Assembly: GCF_910592395.1 (NCBI RefSeq)
Contig: NC_088321.1
Coordinates: forward strand, 8,806,001 to 8,870,000
DNA from: Lineus longissimus
Taxonomy: Eukaryota > Nemertea > Pilidiophora > Heteronemertea > Lineidae
Direction of reading: 5' to 3'
DNA: 64,000 nt
Below are positions 1 through 33,770 of this stretch, in pieces. Within the stretch, counting starts at the first letter, position 1, and each line of letters begins with the position of its first letter. Made by a program: the position numbers and the translations under genes. Under the pieces are notes generated by a model, which searched no databases, was not told where the DNA came from, and worked only from the letters and a program-made list of their open reading frames with translations.

Positions 1-1631
1 GTGCGCCACACACTAACATTTCAAGACTTTAGAAATTGAAAATTGTGTAACTGGGGCACACGCACAAATTTTAACCGACAGTGCGGCAGTCGTCCACGGA
101 GGTAGGCCTACTGCCCTTGAATTGGAAGAAGAAGCAGCTAGTGTATCTTCAGTGTGAGCAGCGCAGCCTGAAAGTGGTAACATGTTTTTCGAATTACATA
201 TTCTAATTCCCAGATGGCAGTGTGCCTACGCCATTCGTTAACAATTTTATACTTGAATTAATCGAGAATAAGAAAAGTTTCCATTTGCTTAAATGCGTAC
301 TGAAGTCCATTCAAAAACAGTTAGTCCGTAGCTTTGGGCTCCGGAGGGCGAACTAACGGTTGGATTTCTTTGAAGTTATTTGGATTTCACAGGTTCAGCA
401 TTATCAGTGCAGAATTTTTTTTTTAATTTCAGCAAAGTCGAATAGTCATTGGGAGGCTTCTCCCCTCGTATTGTTTCTATATAATGTTCATTCATCCTTG
501 GCACACGAGTAGATGGATACAAAAAACGCCGTTCGTTGAGAAATTGAATTTTTTATTGAATTGGCAATTCAAATTAGCAATTCAAAATGGCTGCACACTT
601 GCTATAGGAGCCCCTGGACACACATTTGCATATACACCGTACTTCTGTAATGAGTGAACAGAAGAGACTGGTGAAAGTGTCTATGTGACCGCCGGATTTT
701 AAAAGGCGATGACGCGGCAAGTATGGTCTATGACCCGTGTATTTGGCCTTAACGTGATACTACTCTTTCTACTTGACAAAACTATTTTGTGGCCAACCAA
801 ATAAGAGTAAAATTGAGAACACGTTTTATGGTATACATAAAAATGCCGATACCTTACATCAAGAATTCATAAAGACTATGAATTTGGAACTTCTGAAATT
901 ATAAAAACTCAAGTTTTTTTCAAAAGGGTAGGTAAAAGCTTCCTCATATACTAAATGTTATTGGTTCATTGTAAAGATATTACCAAGACGAACAGAATGA
1001 TTCTTTCAGCTCTTAACCCCTAAAGGAGATACAGAGCATTATGTCTAAGAGACAAAATTGATTATTTAATTTCCCGTGCTATGGGATTCTTTGTCTTAGA
1101 GGGGTTTACAACCTCGTTCAAATACCATTTCCTTATTTATTGCCTAATAATCGCTACTAAACGAGTTACACTACATGTATTTGAGGTAAGCATTTTGTGA
1201 CAAAAATCAAACAACAACCAGCCAATAGTAGTCATTGAATAGAAGACGAACATTCCCCTTTCAACTTGGGATACAAACGTCGCTATTTTAATCATTTCAA
1301 CATTTTGTTCTGCAAAGGTGCGTAAGCCTTGCACATGCGTAATGCTAGCCGGCATTTTATTTCCGTCGGCCATCTTGTAATTTTTAGCGTGGTTTTGGTT
1401 GACACAATGAGGTTTTTATCGAAATTTTAATCACCTTTTTTGCCTGCTTTACAAAATAATACTTCTGTTCCTTCTGTCTGCGAAAAGTAAACATGTTGAA
1501 GAATAACCCCTTTCAGTTTGAAGCCGTTATGCGGTAGTCTTATTCTGCTACAGCCATGTTTCTATGATAAATCTATGCGAATATTTTTCCTTTCGCCACT
1601 TCGGGTTTGTTATTGTTTTCATTCATTCGTT
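1..1631. other. Intergenic, no gene recognised
   Basis: AT-rich sequence with only short unrelated open frames. I see no splice-consistent coding signal, no recognisable protein family and no clear repeat ends. Confidence 0.5.
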
Positions 1632-1682
1632 CACTCGCACTGTACACACATGCATGCATGTATTATGTGTACAGTGCGAGTG
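1632..1682. repeat. Perfect 17-bp inverted repeat (stem-loop)
   Basis: CACTCGCACTGTACACA at 1632-1648 is exactly mirrored by TGTGTACAGTGCGAGTG at 1666-1682, with a 17-nt loop of alternating TGCA-type sequence. Function unknown; it could be a transposon scar or a cruciform-prone site. Confidence 0.8.
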
Positions 1683-1738
1683 TATGAGGTGTATGCATGA
1701 CATGCATTTATTCTTCCATTCATCACATGCATCATGTA

Positions 1739-2573
1739 CAGGGTTCTCCACTCGGTCTGAAACAGACCGGGCGCTAGCCCATCATTATTAAAACTTAAGG
1801 AATAGGCCTACTGTGTATTCTGTCGGGTGCAGCCCGACGGCGACGTGCGCGCCACCGAACGCGTCTGGAGTCTCCCCCAGAAAAATTTTTTACTTGAAAC
1901 CGCTTAGATGCGATTTCCTGGCACCTGAGTGCTTCATATGCCGTTTTAAATGTGCTTCAAGAACGCCATTTATTACACGAACATTTGTGACGACACCGCA
2001 AAACCCGGGCGCAAAACAAACCAGTAACGTACCAGCCGCGTGGCTGGCGAAATTCCGCAAAAACTGCTTTAATAATTGCAAGGGAGGTAGGGGGATGATA
2101 ACGGCCTGAAGATTACCTGATTACTTGCTTTTGCATCCATATGACCTCGTGAATAGACCTAGGTCCTATAATAGTAATCTATTTACAAGTCCAGTCCAGC
2201 AAAAAAGTAATCCCCGACACCACATTACAAGCTCCCGCCTTCACACACATGCACAAGTTCTGTAGCGAGATATCAATTGTCCATTCCGTCTATTGCGCAG
2301 ACCAGCTAACATGGCTAAAAATAGAATTACCACTCCGCATACATTGGATGAATGAAGCAGGCTGTTCTATCAAATGCATTGACCTCCCGCAGCCTCGTCA
2401 ACTAGTAGTTGCGGGCCTATTTTTAGCACGGCAAAGTGGTTATCGTGTTTTATGTTTTAACCGGGCGGCAATTTTTTTTGACCGGGCGCTGGATTTTAGG
2501 CCGGGCGGTGATGGTCTCACTTGCGTTTAGTCCGGGCGCAGCGCCCGGACTGATGTATTAGTGGAGAACCCTG
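1739..2573. mobile_element. hAT-like non-autonomous element (MITE)
   Basis: The segment starts CAGGGTTCTCCACT and ends AGTGGAGAACCCTG, a 14-bp terminal inverted repeat of the CAGGG type common in hAT transposons. It is bordered on both sides by the direct repeat CATGTA (1733-1738 and 2574-2579), a plausible but short target duplication (hAT usually 5-8 bp). The interior is GC-rich, with repeated CCGGGCG motifs near both ends. No transposase is recognised in any frame, so it would move only with help from an autonomous relative. Confidence 0.65.
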
Positions 2574-2825
2574 CATGTATTGTCATTGCAATTATGAATA
2601 CACACTAAATGCCGGTCATCTATGCAAAGCGCGAAGGGCTACCGTGGACTGAAGTCTGAATCATCATCAATCATGCAGCCAAATTTTAATTATAGGCCTA
2701 GCAGTCTAGTATATATCTTCACCATCGCCATTAGCATCACGCTTTCCGAGAATTCGTGTGTTTTCGGAAAAGAGCGATGGTCATGGTGCAAACTGCTGAC
2801 CAAACATGCAGGGCCGGTTATACAT

Positions 2826-2930
2826 CATGCATGTGTTCCGCGCAATTTGCTGATCTGCGCTATCTTAAGATCGCGCTGCGCGTTTTACTGATCCTATGAT
2901 TGCGCGGCCATCTTGAGATCGCGCAAGGCG
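2826..2930 (+). repeat. GCGC/GATC-rich dispersed repeat, copy 1
   Basis: About 105 bp built from short alternating GATC and GCGC motifs (for example TTAAGATCGCGC and TGAGATCGCGC). It recurs in reverse orientation at 5749-5850 with roughly nine in ten bases the same, judged by eye. No coding content. Confidence 0.7.
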
Positions 2931-3062
2931 GTTTAGGCCTTTGCTGTGCTGGTCGTAAGATTGTGCTGTGTGGACTTCTCTCTGTATAGTCCTGGAGTGT
3001 ATCCAAATAGTCTTAAAACTTAAGACGATAAAAGAAAAAAATACTTCAAAGAAGCTTCTTTT

Positions 3063-3612
3063 ATATAATATAATATAATATAATTTTATTTCATGGACAC
3101 TGATAAGAAAACTACATACAATTGTAATAAAATATAATTGAACAAATTAAATAACAAATTAAAAACAAGCCTAAAAAGCAGTGCCCATGCGCACGACCCA
3201 AAGGTCAGAGACCTGCTTGCGGGTGTCCACTAAAATTAAATTACAATACCAACATTTTAAAACAATAAAGAAGAGTATTTTTAACCATATGTTTATAGAC
3301 GACAGGTTGGGCACCTGCAGCGGCTAACCCACGCGTCCTCCGGGTCAAATATCTGTTGCAGCCTGTGTCCATATTCAGCCCTCAGCTCCTTTTTGAACCT
3401 CTGAATATTCCCGGACGACACGTGCCAGCGGGCAGCTCATTCCAGATGCCCCTAATACGATTGAAATACGACCGACAAAAAGTCTCTGTGCGCACCAGAT
3501 GAACATTCAATCATGAAAAATGGGTCAGTCTAGTTGCTCTCCTCTGTACTTTCTCCAACTTAATCAGATTTTCCTTAGTTAAGGGATCCCATGCCACAGA
3601 GCTGTACTCCAG
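3063..3612 (-). mobile_element. LINE 3' end, degraded (RT C-terminal tail)
   Basis: Read on the minus strand from 3612, the conceptual protein begins LEYSSVAWDPLTKENLIKLE and continues with VQRRATRLT and, further on, a WNELPA motif. This is the conserved post-catalytic region of non-LTR retrotransposon reverse transcriptases. Several stops and frameshifts interrupt it, and the catalytic core is absent (5' truncation near 3612). The 3' side ends in an AT-rich ATAATATAAT microsatellite around 3063-3085, a typical LINE tail. Dead copy. Confidence 0.75.
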
Positions 3613-5748
3613 TTTGGATTTACCGTCTTAACTCTCAACAGCGGCCATTAGTCAGAAAAAACGTAGTCGAACCGAGTACGTAATGAACACACTGCATGTG
3701 CTTAAACCATAAAATGAATTGCTTTTAAAACACTACCATGTTAACAAGTACCCTTTGCGGTTGATGAAAAACATATTTTAAAGCCAAATCCATAGACGGA
3801 AGTTGGTTAAAATCTCAAGTGAATTGGGAGGCCGTTTCGAAACCAACTTGATTTCGAAGACGGCTCGTTTCAGACAATCTAAAAATAGGTTTAGAGATTA
3901 CATCTCCTCGCGAAAACATGTCATTGCATGTTACATGTGTAAACCGCTGACAACAACGGCGCCATTTTGTGCAAAATGGTGCACTTTTTAACATCATCAA
4001 AATTGCCGTGACGAAAAAAGAGCATCAAGATATATTTTTTTATCTTTCTGAAATTACAAAGGAATATTATCAATCACCAATGGAATGACCCTATTGAGAA
4101 ATTTGATGTAATTTTTGTTTTTATTCAATCGTTATCGGTCACCTCCTCACATATTGCTGCCAGGGGTGAAAGACTTGGGTGGAGAAGACTCTCTGGTGTG
4201 GAGATTGATTACTGCATGAGACAATGACGGTGGAAGATGCCGGCTTTGCGATTTTCTCGTCAATAATGTCTAAATATGACTTTATTTCTTAGTTGATTTC
4301 AAATTTGGTGCATATAAACACTGTACAGCTACATAAAGAATACATTAATTTGGTAGATTCTGTAGATACATGTTCACTTTTTATAAAATTTGCACCTAGT
4401 CGTAGCGGTTCTGTTATATGCAAATGTACATTTCCACGTGCTTTCATCTACGCGGTAGTTCTGATATCCTTGCATCGACGTATATATGGCGTAAATCCGA
4501 TTGTCTCCGCCAATATACGTCTATGGTTCATTCGACTAGTATGCAAATATTCTTATGAGTATTCTTATGAGTGAATATATTATGACGATTCAAATTTTAT
4601 TTGCGTAGGTCATGGTCGTCGGTCATGATATGGGTGGCTGTCTCGTCAACATTTTTTTTTGGATATTTGAACAACAACTGACCTGCTACTACAGTTTGAA
4701 CATCTTTATTGACACCCTTCCCTCGGGACTGAGAAATGGGCTACTCATACTGTCCTTGAATTCAGATGTGTCCTAATTCAATGCCAATGGAAATTCCTTC
4801 TTTAATTGGGTTCTTTTTTATAATGTTCCACTCTGCAGTTTTTTCCCAGAAATAATCGAAAAGTTACCAGGAAGTATTTTTTAAATTTTTTTAGCAAATA
4901 CTGACGATTTTTTGCCTAAATTAAATTAAATTAAATTCATTTATTCCAAACGGTGTGTAAATTAGGATGAGACAACTAAGTGAAGTATCGGTCACAAATA
5001 AACTTTATTGAGTCTTTATAAATGCCATAGTACATGTATTACTATTAGTATTACATTAAATAACTGGGTATTACATATCATGTAATCTAAGAGTTTCAAT
5101 AAAGCTTCTCATCACATGTGATGATTCTTCTCAAGACCCATTGATCATGGAACTCAGTTTTCCTGAAAAAAGAAAAAATAATTTACGTAAATATCAACCA
5201 GCATAGCTCATAATCAAGACCTTGGATGATTATAGTATACTCAATGAAATCAACAATGTCAATAAGCCTGTATGTTCAGGAAAAACTTTTCTATTTTGCA
5301 TACTCCCCTTCCAGATTATTTGTTGGGTACATTTGGGGCCTACATATCATTTTCAGCCATCCAGTAAGAGAAAATATAGCAGGAGAATTTCTGAGTATTT
5401 TTACAGAAACGTTTCCCTAGAAAATGATGCAACTATGTCCAATTGAAGAACAATTAAAGAATTAAGAGATTAGAATAAGAAAATATACATATTTGTATTG
5501 GAAGAAATTGCAAAATAAAAAGTGTGCATTGTGTCATTCTAGTATTAAAATATTCATGATTCGGGACAAAATTCTATTGCTATATTTTATATTATTTCCA
5601 ACTAAGCGCCCCATAGATGGGTAGGTAGTGGTGTAGCAAAAATTCAATATTGCCGTCAATAATAATGTAAAAAAACCACCGAATCGACATGGAATGACTA
5701 TAAACTCGGATCCAAAAAAAGCGCAGATCCTATAAATGCGCAGGACCG
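3613..5748. other. Intergenic, no gene recognised
   Basis: AT-rich, with only short uninformative open frames. A short TTAAA-type microsatellite lies near 4918-4937. Nothing else supportable. Confidence 0.5.
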
Positions 5749-5850
5749 GCCTTGCGCGATCTCGAGATGGCCGCGCAATCATAGGATCGGTAAAACGCGC
5801 AGCGCAATCTTAAGATAGCGCCGATCGGTAATTAGCGCAGAACACATGCA
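5749..5850 (-). repeat. GCGC/GATC-rich dispersed repeat, copy 2 (inverted)
   Basis: Reverse-complement relative of 2826-2930, including the shared GCGCGTTTTAC and CTATGATTGCGCGGCC blocks. The two copies face each other across about 2.8 kb. They could be ends of one old foldback element or two independent insertions; no target duplication was found to decide. Confidence 0.7.
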
Positions 5851-5970
5851 TCCGTTTCACTGCTGCTGCAAAGCTTCAGGTCATTTGCAGTGCATGGCTT
5901 GCGATCCGCACACTTGATTTGCTTTGACTTTGATTTGTCTTGTCAAAAAGGCCTCTTTATAGAGGGCCTC

Positions 5971-6076
5971 ACACCAGGCGGAGGAGGCCACTGAAGTCGC
6001 ACACCACGTGATCTTTTGTTAATTGTGCCTATATTTAGGTTTGTTTGGGCCCGCGATGACTTCCTCCGCCTGGTGT
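5971..6076. repeat. 15-bp inverted repeat
   Basis: ACACCAGGCGGAGGA (5971-5985) is mirrored by TCCTCCGCCTGGTGT (6062-6076), with similar but imperfect sequence next to it. Probably a small foldback remnant. Confidence 0.6.
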
Positions 6077-6297
6077 AAAAGGGTCTATGGTCTTCGTGTG
6101 CTGTGTCTTCATGGTTCTGTTGAGAGATGGACAATTTTGACAAAAACAAGGCGCCAAGCAAAGTATGCAGACGCCAGAGCCCGAACATAAACATAACATG
6201 GACGATGTCGAAGAAGTTTGTTCGGCAATTGGGTGCTGACCAGTCTTGTGTTTCACCTGGGACAAAGGGTCCCAGTGACAGTGGTTTTGGCATTGTT

Positions 6298-6838
6298 GGC
6301 TCACCGCAGGGGAGTCTTTACAATACCGCAGTGTCCGTCGTCCGTCGTCCGTCGTCGTCGTCGTCGTCGTCGTATCCTGTTTCAAAAACAGTGGCACGTT
6401 TCTTAACCGCTAAGCCTATGAACTTGTAACTTTGTACACAGGACTCCCTTGGTCAGATGACCTGTGACACTAAATTTCGGTCCGATCTGATTCTTAATTT
6501 GGCCACCAGGGGGCCGAATGTAGATATCTAAAAAGTGTGATATCTCGTTTATTAATGACTTGTTTGGAATGAAATTTTTGTGGTAGGTACTCATAGCAAG
6601 GATACATCATATATCATATGGGTTTTTAATTTGACCTACTTGTCGAGGTCACAGAGGTCACAACGCAGACACAGATATGGCCGAAATTGCATGTTTTGTG
6701 TTTTTCGTGTTGTGGCAATCCAAAGGTCGTGAGTTCAAACCCCGGTCAGGGACGGCCAAAAATATTTTATTATTTTATTATTTTTTATCTTTTCCCTTTT
6801 GTCTTTTCTGACTTGTATCTTACATTTTCTTGATTTTT
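6298..6838 (+). mobile_element. A-family Helentron-like repeat, truncated
   Basis: Begins GGCTCACCGCAGGGGAGTC, then a GTCCGTC microsatellite (6333-6372), then one body unit with a CTCF-like core (6503-6514) and a DR3 AGGTCA pair (6646-6660), then a tRNA-like B-box segment (about 6715-6766). It stops where a second A copy starts at 6839, lacking its own 3' end. No protein is encoded. Confidence 0.65.
6715..6766 (+). repeat. tRNA-like T-arm/B-box segment in A repeat
   Basis: GGCAATCCAAAGGTCGTGAG is followed by TTCAAACCCCGGTC, resembling a tRNA T-arm with RNA polymerase III B box (GGTTCRANNCC type). The same segment recurs at about 18009-18056 in the other A copy. No convincing A box is visible upstream, so this is a SINE or tRNA-derived remnant rather than a tRNA gene. 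Confidence 0.4.
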
Positions 6839-7280
6839 GGCTCACCGTAGGGGAGTCTTATGTAATACCGCAGTGTCCGTCGTCCGTCGTCGTCGTATCC
6901 TATTTAAAAAACAGTGGCACGTTTCTTAACCGCTAGGGCTATGAACTTAAAACTTTGTACACAGCACCCCCTAGGTCAGGTGACCTCTGACACTGAATTT
7001 CGGTCCGATCTGATTCTCAACTTGGCCACCAGGGGGCCAAATGTCGATATCTAAAAAGTGTGATATCTCGCTTATTAGTGACTTGTTTTCGATGAAACTT
7101 GTGTTGTAGGTACTCATAGCAAATATACATCTTATATCATACGGGTTTTTAATTTGACCTACTTTTCAAGTTCACAGAGGTCATATGGCGTAAATTGGCC
7201 GTTAGAGTGTAAACTATGGCACGTTTCTTAACCACTAAAGCTATGAACTTGAAACTTGGTACATATAACCCCCTATATCA

Positions 7281-9103
7281 CATAGATAGATAGATAGATA
7301 GAATTAGCATTTCTATAGCGCCCCATATCACTGTCGCAATGTTCTGTGGCGCTCCCCACCTAGTTTGAATCACACCCCGAAATAGTCTCGAAATAGAAAT
7401 GTCTTTAGAGAACTTTTGAATGTGGCCAATGAGGTCTCTTGTCGCAGTGTGGCGTCCAAAGTGTTCCACATTTGGGGAGCAAGAATCTCGAATGCTCTCC
7501 CACCAAACGTTTTGAGTCTATATGTTGGCTGAGTTATAATATCCTGCGACCCTGATCTTAGTGGCCGGGTTGGCACGTAGGGAGTGATGAGGCTGCAAAG
7601 GTACCCGGGGGCTGTGCCATGTATCGCTCCTTAGACCAGGACCAACAACTTGTAAATCATTCTTTGCTCCACCGGCAGCCAGTGCAATTCCTTCAGGACA
7701 GGCGTGATGTGATCAGAGCGCCTAGTTCTGGTAACAAGTCTGGCTGCACGGTTTTGGACAAGTTGAAGTCTGGCCACGGATGACTGACTGCAGCCAGCAA
7801 GGCTGCTATTACAGTAGTCGAGGCGAGAAAGGACCATCGCCCGAGTCAGGCACCCAGCAGCTTCATCAGTCAACTCTTTTCTTACTCTGCCAATGTTGCG
7901 CAGGTGATAAGAACACACACGGACGATGTTGCTCACATGGGCGTCCATAGAGAGGGATGAGTCAAAAAGTACACCTAGATTCCTAATAGGAACATTTGAC
8001 ACACTTATCCCAGTTCCCGCGACATCGATTGAATGCATGTCCAGTGACCTGAGCGACTGCAGGGTGCCAAACAGGAGGACTTCAGTCTTATCTGGATTTC
8101 CTTTCAGCTTGTTATCGGCAAGCCACTGGTGAATGATTGCCAGTTTCTCACTCAGCTCCTTCACCTGATGAGGGATAGCAGATCTGTCGCGCAAGGCAGT
8201 AATGGCCCTGTAGACCTGTGTGTCATCCGCAAATCCATGCCTTTGAATGTCACATCCTCTAAGCAGTTCTCCGAGTGGTAGAATGTAAACGAGGAAAAGA
8301 ATCGGTCCAAGGACCGATCCTTGAGGGACACCAAAGCCAAGTGGTTTCGCAGTCGATAGGTTCCCGTTTATTACCACACGCTGACTACGGCATGTCAGGT
8401 ATGAGCGGAACCATGCAAGGGCAGTGCCAGATACACCCAACAAATCACCCAATCTACCAAGGAGAATCTCGTGGTCAACTGTGTCAAACGCGGCACTAAG
8501 ATCAAGAAGAACGAGAATCGCGGCTCCATGTTCGTCCACCATGCATCGAATGTCGTTCTGTACCTTAAGCAGGGCAGTCTCCGTGCTGTGACCCTGCTTG
8601 TATGCTGACTGGAAAGTGTCATGGAGATCGTGAATGTCCATGTACGCTTTGAGGCGCGCAGCGACCACTCGTTCAAGTACCTTTGAGAGGAAAGTCAGAT
8701 TGCTGACAGGTCGATAGTTTTTCATAATCTCCTGGTCTAGGGATGGTTTTTTGAGCAGAGGAAAAACCAACGCTTCTTTCATCGAGTCTGGCACCACTCC
8801 ATCAGCCATGGATCTGTTTACGATCACCTTGATGATGGGAATGACTGCTGAGATGGAGGATACTAGCAACCAAGTTGGCATGGGGTCAAGGTCACACGAC
8901 TTCTTAGGTGACCGTTTGATAACACTAAGCAATTCAGCGTCATCAACTGGATCAAAACACCCAAGTGATGGTTGGGTGTTTGATGCTGTCGTTGGCCATC
9001 GCACATCACTCCAGGCAGGAAGTCCTTGACGGATGCCCTTTACTTTCTCATGGAAATATTCCGCGAACTGATCGGCAAGCTTGGCAGGATCGTCATGGTC
9101 GGG
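7281..9103 (-). mobile_element. 5'-truncated LINE (CR1/L2-like) insertion
   Basis: A minus-strand non-LTR retrotransposon inserted into the A-family repeat. The boundaries come from the uninterrupted copy at 17320-17360, where CCCTATATCA is followed by GATAACCTCTGGTGCTG; here CCCTATATCA (to 7280) and CCTCTGGTGCTG (from 9104) flank the insert. The 3' end carries a TCTA-type microsatellite (7283-7301, minus-strand sense). The endonuclease half is missing, so it is 5'-truncated. GATAA of the target is missing at the junction and no clear target duplication is seen. Confidence 0.85.
7370..9103 (-). pseudogene. LINE reverse transcriptase, truncated, in-frame stop
   Basis: Open frame from the insertion edge at 9103 to a TAA at 7631, continuing in the same frame to 7370. 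The N-terminal part (ADQFAEYFHEKVKGIR) is the linker that normally follows the endonuclease domain. RT motifs follow in order: NYRPVSNLTFLSKVLE, QSAYKQGHSTETALL, LDLSAAFDTVDH, GVPQGSVLGPILF and the catalytic FADDTQVY (YADD-type). Beyond them come SRLDYCNS, LQLVQNRAARLV and HWLPVEQR, typical of the CR1/L2 group. At 7631 a TAA replaces the usual tyrosine codon of a VYK-type motif; beyond it the tail (GTAPGYL, KTFGGRAF, LAPQMWNTL, LKTFLF) is intact. It lacks the endonuclease and has a nonsense codon, so it cannot move by itself, but the RT frame is otherwise open and the copy is probably fairly young. Confidence 0.85.
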
Positions 9104-10059
9104 CCTCTGGTGCTGAATTTCAGTTTGATCTGATTCTCAACTTTGCCACCAGGGGGCCAAAAGTGGATATCTAAAAAGTGTGATATCTCGCTTATAAGTG
9201 ACTTGTTTTCGATAAAATTTTTATGGTAGGTACTCTTAGGAAGAATACATCACATGTCTTACGGGTTTTCAATTTGACCTACTTTTCAAGGTCACAGAGG
9301 TCATATGGCGTAAATTGGCCGTTGGAGTGTAAACTATGGCACGTTTCTTAACCAGTAAAGCTATGAACTTGAAACTTGGTGCATATAACCCCCTACATCA
9401 GATAACCTTTGATGCCGAATTTTGGCCTGATCTGATTCTTTATTCGGCCACCAGGGGGCCATAATGGAAAAAGGAAGAAGTGCAATATCTTGCTTATTTG
9501 AGTGAATTGTTTTCGATAAAATTTTTATGGCAGGGACTTCTAGCAAGGATACACCACATGTCCTACGATTTTTGGATTTGACCTCCTTTTCTAGGTCACA
9601 GAGGTCAAATGGCGTAAATTGGCCATTAGAGTGTAACTATGGCACGTTTCTTAACTGCTGAAGCTATGAACTTGAAGGTGGTACATGTAACCCCCTACAT
9701 CAGATAATCTCTGACACCGAATTTTGGCCTCATCTGATTCTTGATTTGGCCACCAGGGGGTCAAAACTGAAAAAGTAGGACGTGCAATATCTTGCTTATT
9801 AATGACTTTTTTTCGATGAATTTTTTATTGCAGGGACTCTTAGCAATCACACGATATTGATCTTGTTGATGTCATAGACAATTATTGGTTGGATCATAAA
9901 CTTATATATACTGCCCTGTCTTATTACTTGACATCAATACACATCTAAAAAAAGTCTTCATGCCTGATTGTGTTCACCATATTCACCTCTAAACTAAGCA
10001 TGATCCTGCCTACTAAAAGATGTATACGGTGAGCACAATGGCCCCTGGCCGTTTCATTC

Positions 10060-10623
10060 GAAGTTCACATGCCGATCCCCCGTTGTGTGCGTGTATCCAT
10101 CCTTCACTGCCGATGACTCCCCCCCCTGATCGGCCGTCGGAGGGGTTGTTACTTTATCGGTAGTCTCTCTGTATTCCCTTCCTTTCATGCCTTTCCTACG
10201 CGTCCATGTCGCGACAACACTAACATTACACTCACTCGTGGTTGTCGCACAGGACACGCACTGAAATCCATCATAATTAAAGACCAGGTGTTCAGTGAGT
10301 AACGGTTCCAGGGATGCTGACCTGACCCAAATGCACAGTGCATGTTGCATAGAAGAAGGCTAACCTGATCCTGAAGTTGGCACTATCAATTCAGGCCGTC
10401 ATTCAATTACTTTGTGTCGAGCAGTTTGATTGGCCACCCATTTATGATGGTGCGTCCGACGGATTTCCTGGCCCTTGATGTCAGTGATGAAAGGAGGAGA
10501 CATTAGCACTCAATCGTCAGCCCATTGTAGCCATAATGCCATAATGGACTTCATACATAGACTGATTTTTGTTAACTGAACCCATTTCAGCTGCAATGGA
10601 CTTCATATTGACTAATTGCACAG
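10060..10623. promoter_or_regulatory. Region upstream of ILF2 coding start
   Basis: Unique-looking sequence between the A repeat and the first ILF2 coding exon. It presumably holds the promoter or 5' untranslated exon(s), but I cannot place a TATA box or start site. AATGGACTTCATA occurs twice (about 10543 and 10596). An in-frame stop lies just upstream of the ATG at 10624, and a CAG immediately precedes that ATG, so a splice acceptor from an upstream non-coding exon is possible. Confidence 0.35.
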
Positions 10624-32780
<22,157 letters not shown>

Positions 32781-32907
32781 TACACCAACGTTCTTGGTGT
32801 CCAAGGCAACTAATGAATTGCTCTGTTACGTTTTGCTGTCTGTTTTCACGACATGCTCATCATCTATTAACCTCTTGACTATTGCCAACCGCTTGAGCGG
32901 TTGCTAT

Positions 32908-32913
32908 AATAAA
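32908..32913 (+). terminator. ILF2 polyadenylation signal (AATAAA)
   Basis: AATAAA about 130 nt after the stop codon, preceded by a 7-bp stem hairpin (CAACCGC TTGA GCGGTTG, about 32886-32903). A second AATAAA at 33172 could give a longer 3' UTR. The repeated phrase GACCTGGCTCGGTTCTA occurs twice between them (about 32937 and 32964). Confidence 0.6.
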
Positions 32914-33417
32914 CCTTTCTGTGTAATGTTTGGTATGACCTGGCTCGGTTCTACTGGTGTAAAGACCTGGCTCGGTTCTAGTGGTATGTTGGCATGTCGT
33001 CTGCTACCCACCAACTTGAACTAAGTTGTATAGATGGCGCTGCAGTGGCGGCGAAGACAGAGGTTTTGCCAGGTGCACGTGGCTGCACAATAATGCCAAA
33101 AAAGGCCCCTGTATGGAGCAGTTGGAACGGCCCAGTAGTCAAGAGGTTAAGTGAGAAAGGTACAGTTTTGAAATAAAATGTACGGGCAAAAATTAAAGAT
33201 TTCTGGGTAACAGTAGCACAAGTGGTTGTTATAAGCCATATAGTAAGCTGTCACCTAAGGATTAAGCGTAATGAGTTATTATAGGCCCCAGATCCCGTCT
33301 GGGGACTATATTGATATCACTGGAATTCTCGAAACTGTTATTTTCTTCCACCAATACATTTATTGCGGTAGTCTAGCAAAACGGCTAAATAAACCAGAAA
33401 TCAATCACCCTTACACC

Positions 33418-33770
33418 ACCAAACCCAATTCCATCTATGGACTATCGCAAAAGTATTAAAAAAATCCTCAGTATTTCGATACTTTTGAAGCATTTTTTGC
33501 TGAGATGTCGTCTGATCGTCTTCTCCCAACATGCCGAAGCTGCGATTCAATCTGACATGCGCTGTGACATGCGCAGAGGCTAGACGCTGATACATTAGCA
33601 TAAGCTCCGCCCCGTCATAATGACTTCATTATTCTCAGGAGTTGGTCGAGCGATGGGACGATTCGATGGAGGTATTTATAAAGAAACCCAATTCGATTCA
33701 TGGACTATCGCAAAACGATTTTTCAAAACTCAGAATATTTCGATGCTTTAGATGCGTTTTTATGACTCCA
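33418..33770 (+). repeat. Diverged direct repeat pair
   Basis: AAACCCAATTCCATCTATGG at about 33421 and AAACCCAATTCGATTCATGG at about 33684 each continue with ACTATCGCAAAA and, further on, ATTTCGAT-type sequence. About 80 bp each, 263 bp apart, inside the inverted-repeat element. Confidence 0.6.

Larger units (their letters stand above)
6839..10059 (+). mobile_element. A-family Helentron-like repeat, split by a LINE
   Basis: 5' end GGCTCACCGTAGGGGAGTC, GTC microsatellite at 6873-6896, then diverged ~300-bp units. The 3' end holds TACGGTGAGC, matching the 5' GCTCACCGTA in reverse complement, followed by the GGCCCCTGGCC hairpin and TTTCATTC. A LINE (7281-9103) sits in the second unit; without it the element is about 1.4 kb. 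Units carry CTCF-like cores at 7026, 9146 and 9448 and intact DR3 pairs at 9289 and 9593. Non-coding. The Helentron/HINE assignment rests on layout only. Confidence 0.65.

Noticed and set aside
6333-6372. GTC microsatellites as coding Ser/Arg/Val-rich repeats
   Set aside because: They occur at a fixed place in non-coding interspersed repeats and their frames stop soon after the tract.
5943-6429. Overlapping 100-120-residue frames near 6.0-6.4 kb
   Set aside because: Open on both strands, extend into the GTC microsatellite, and match no family I know.
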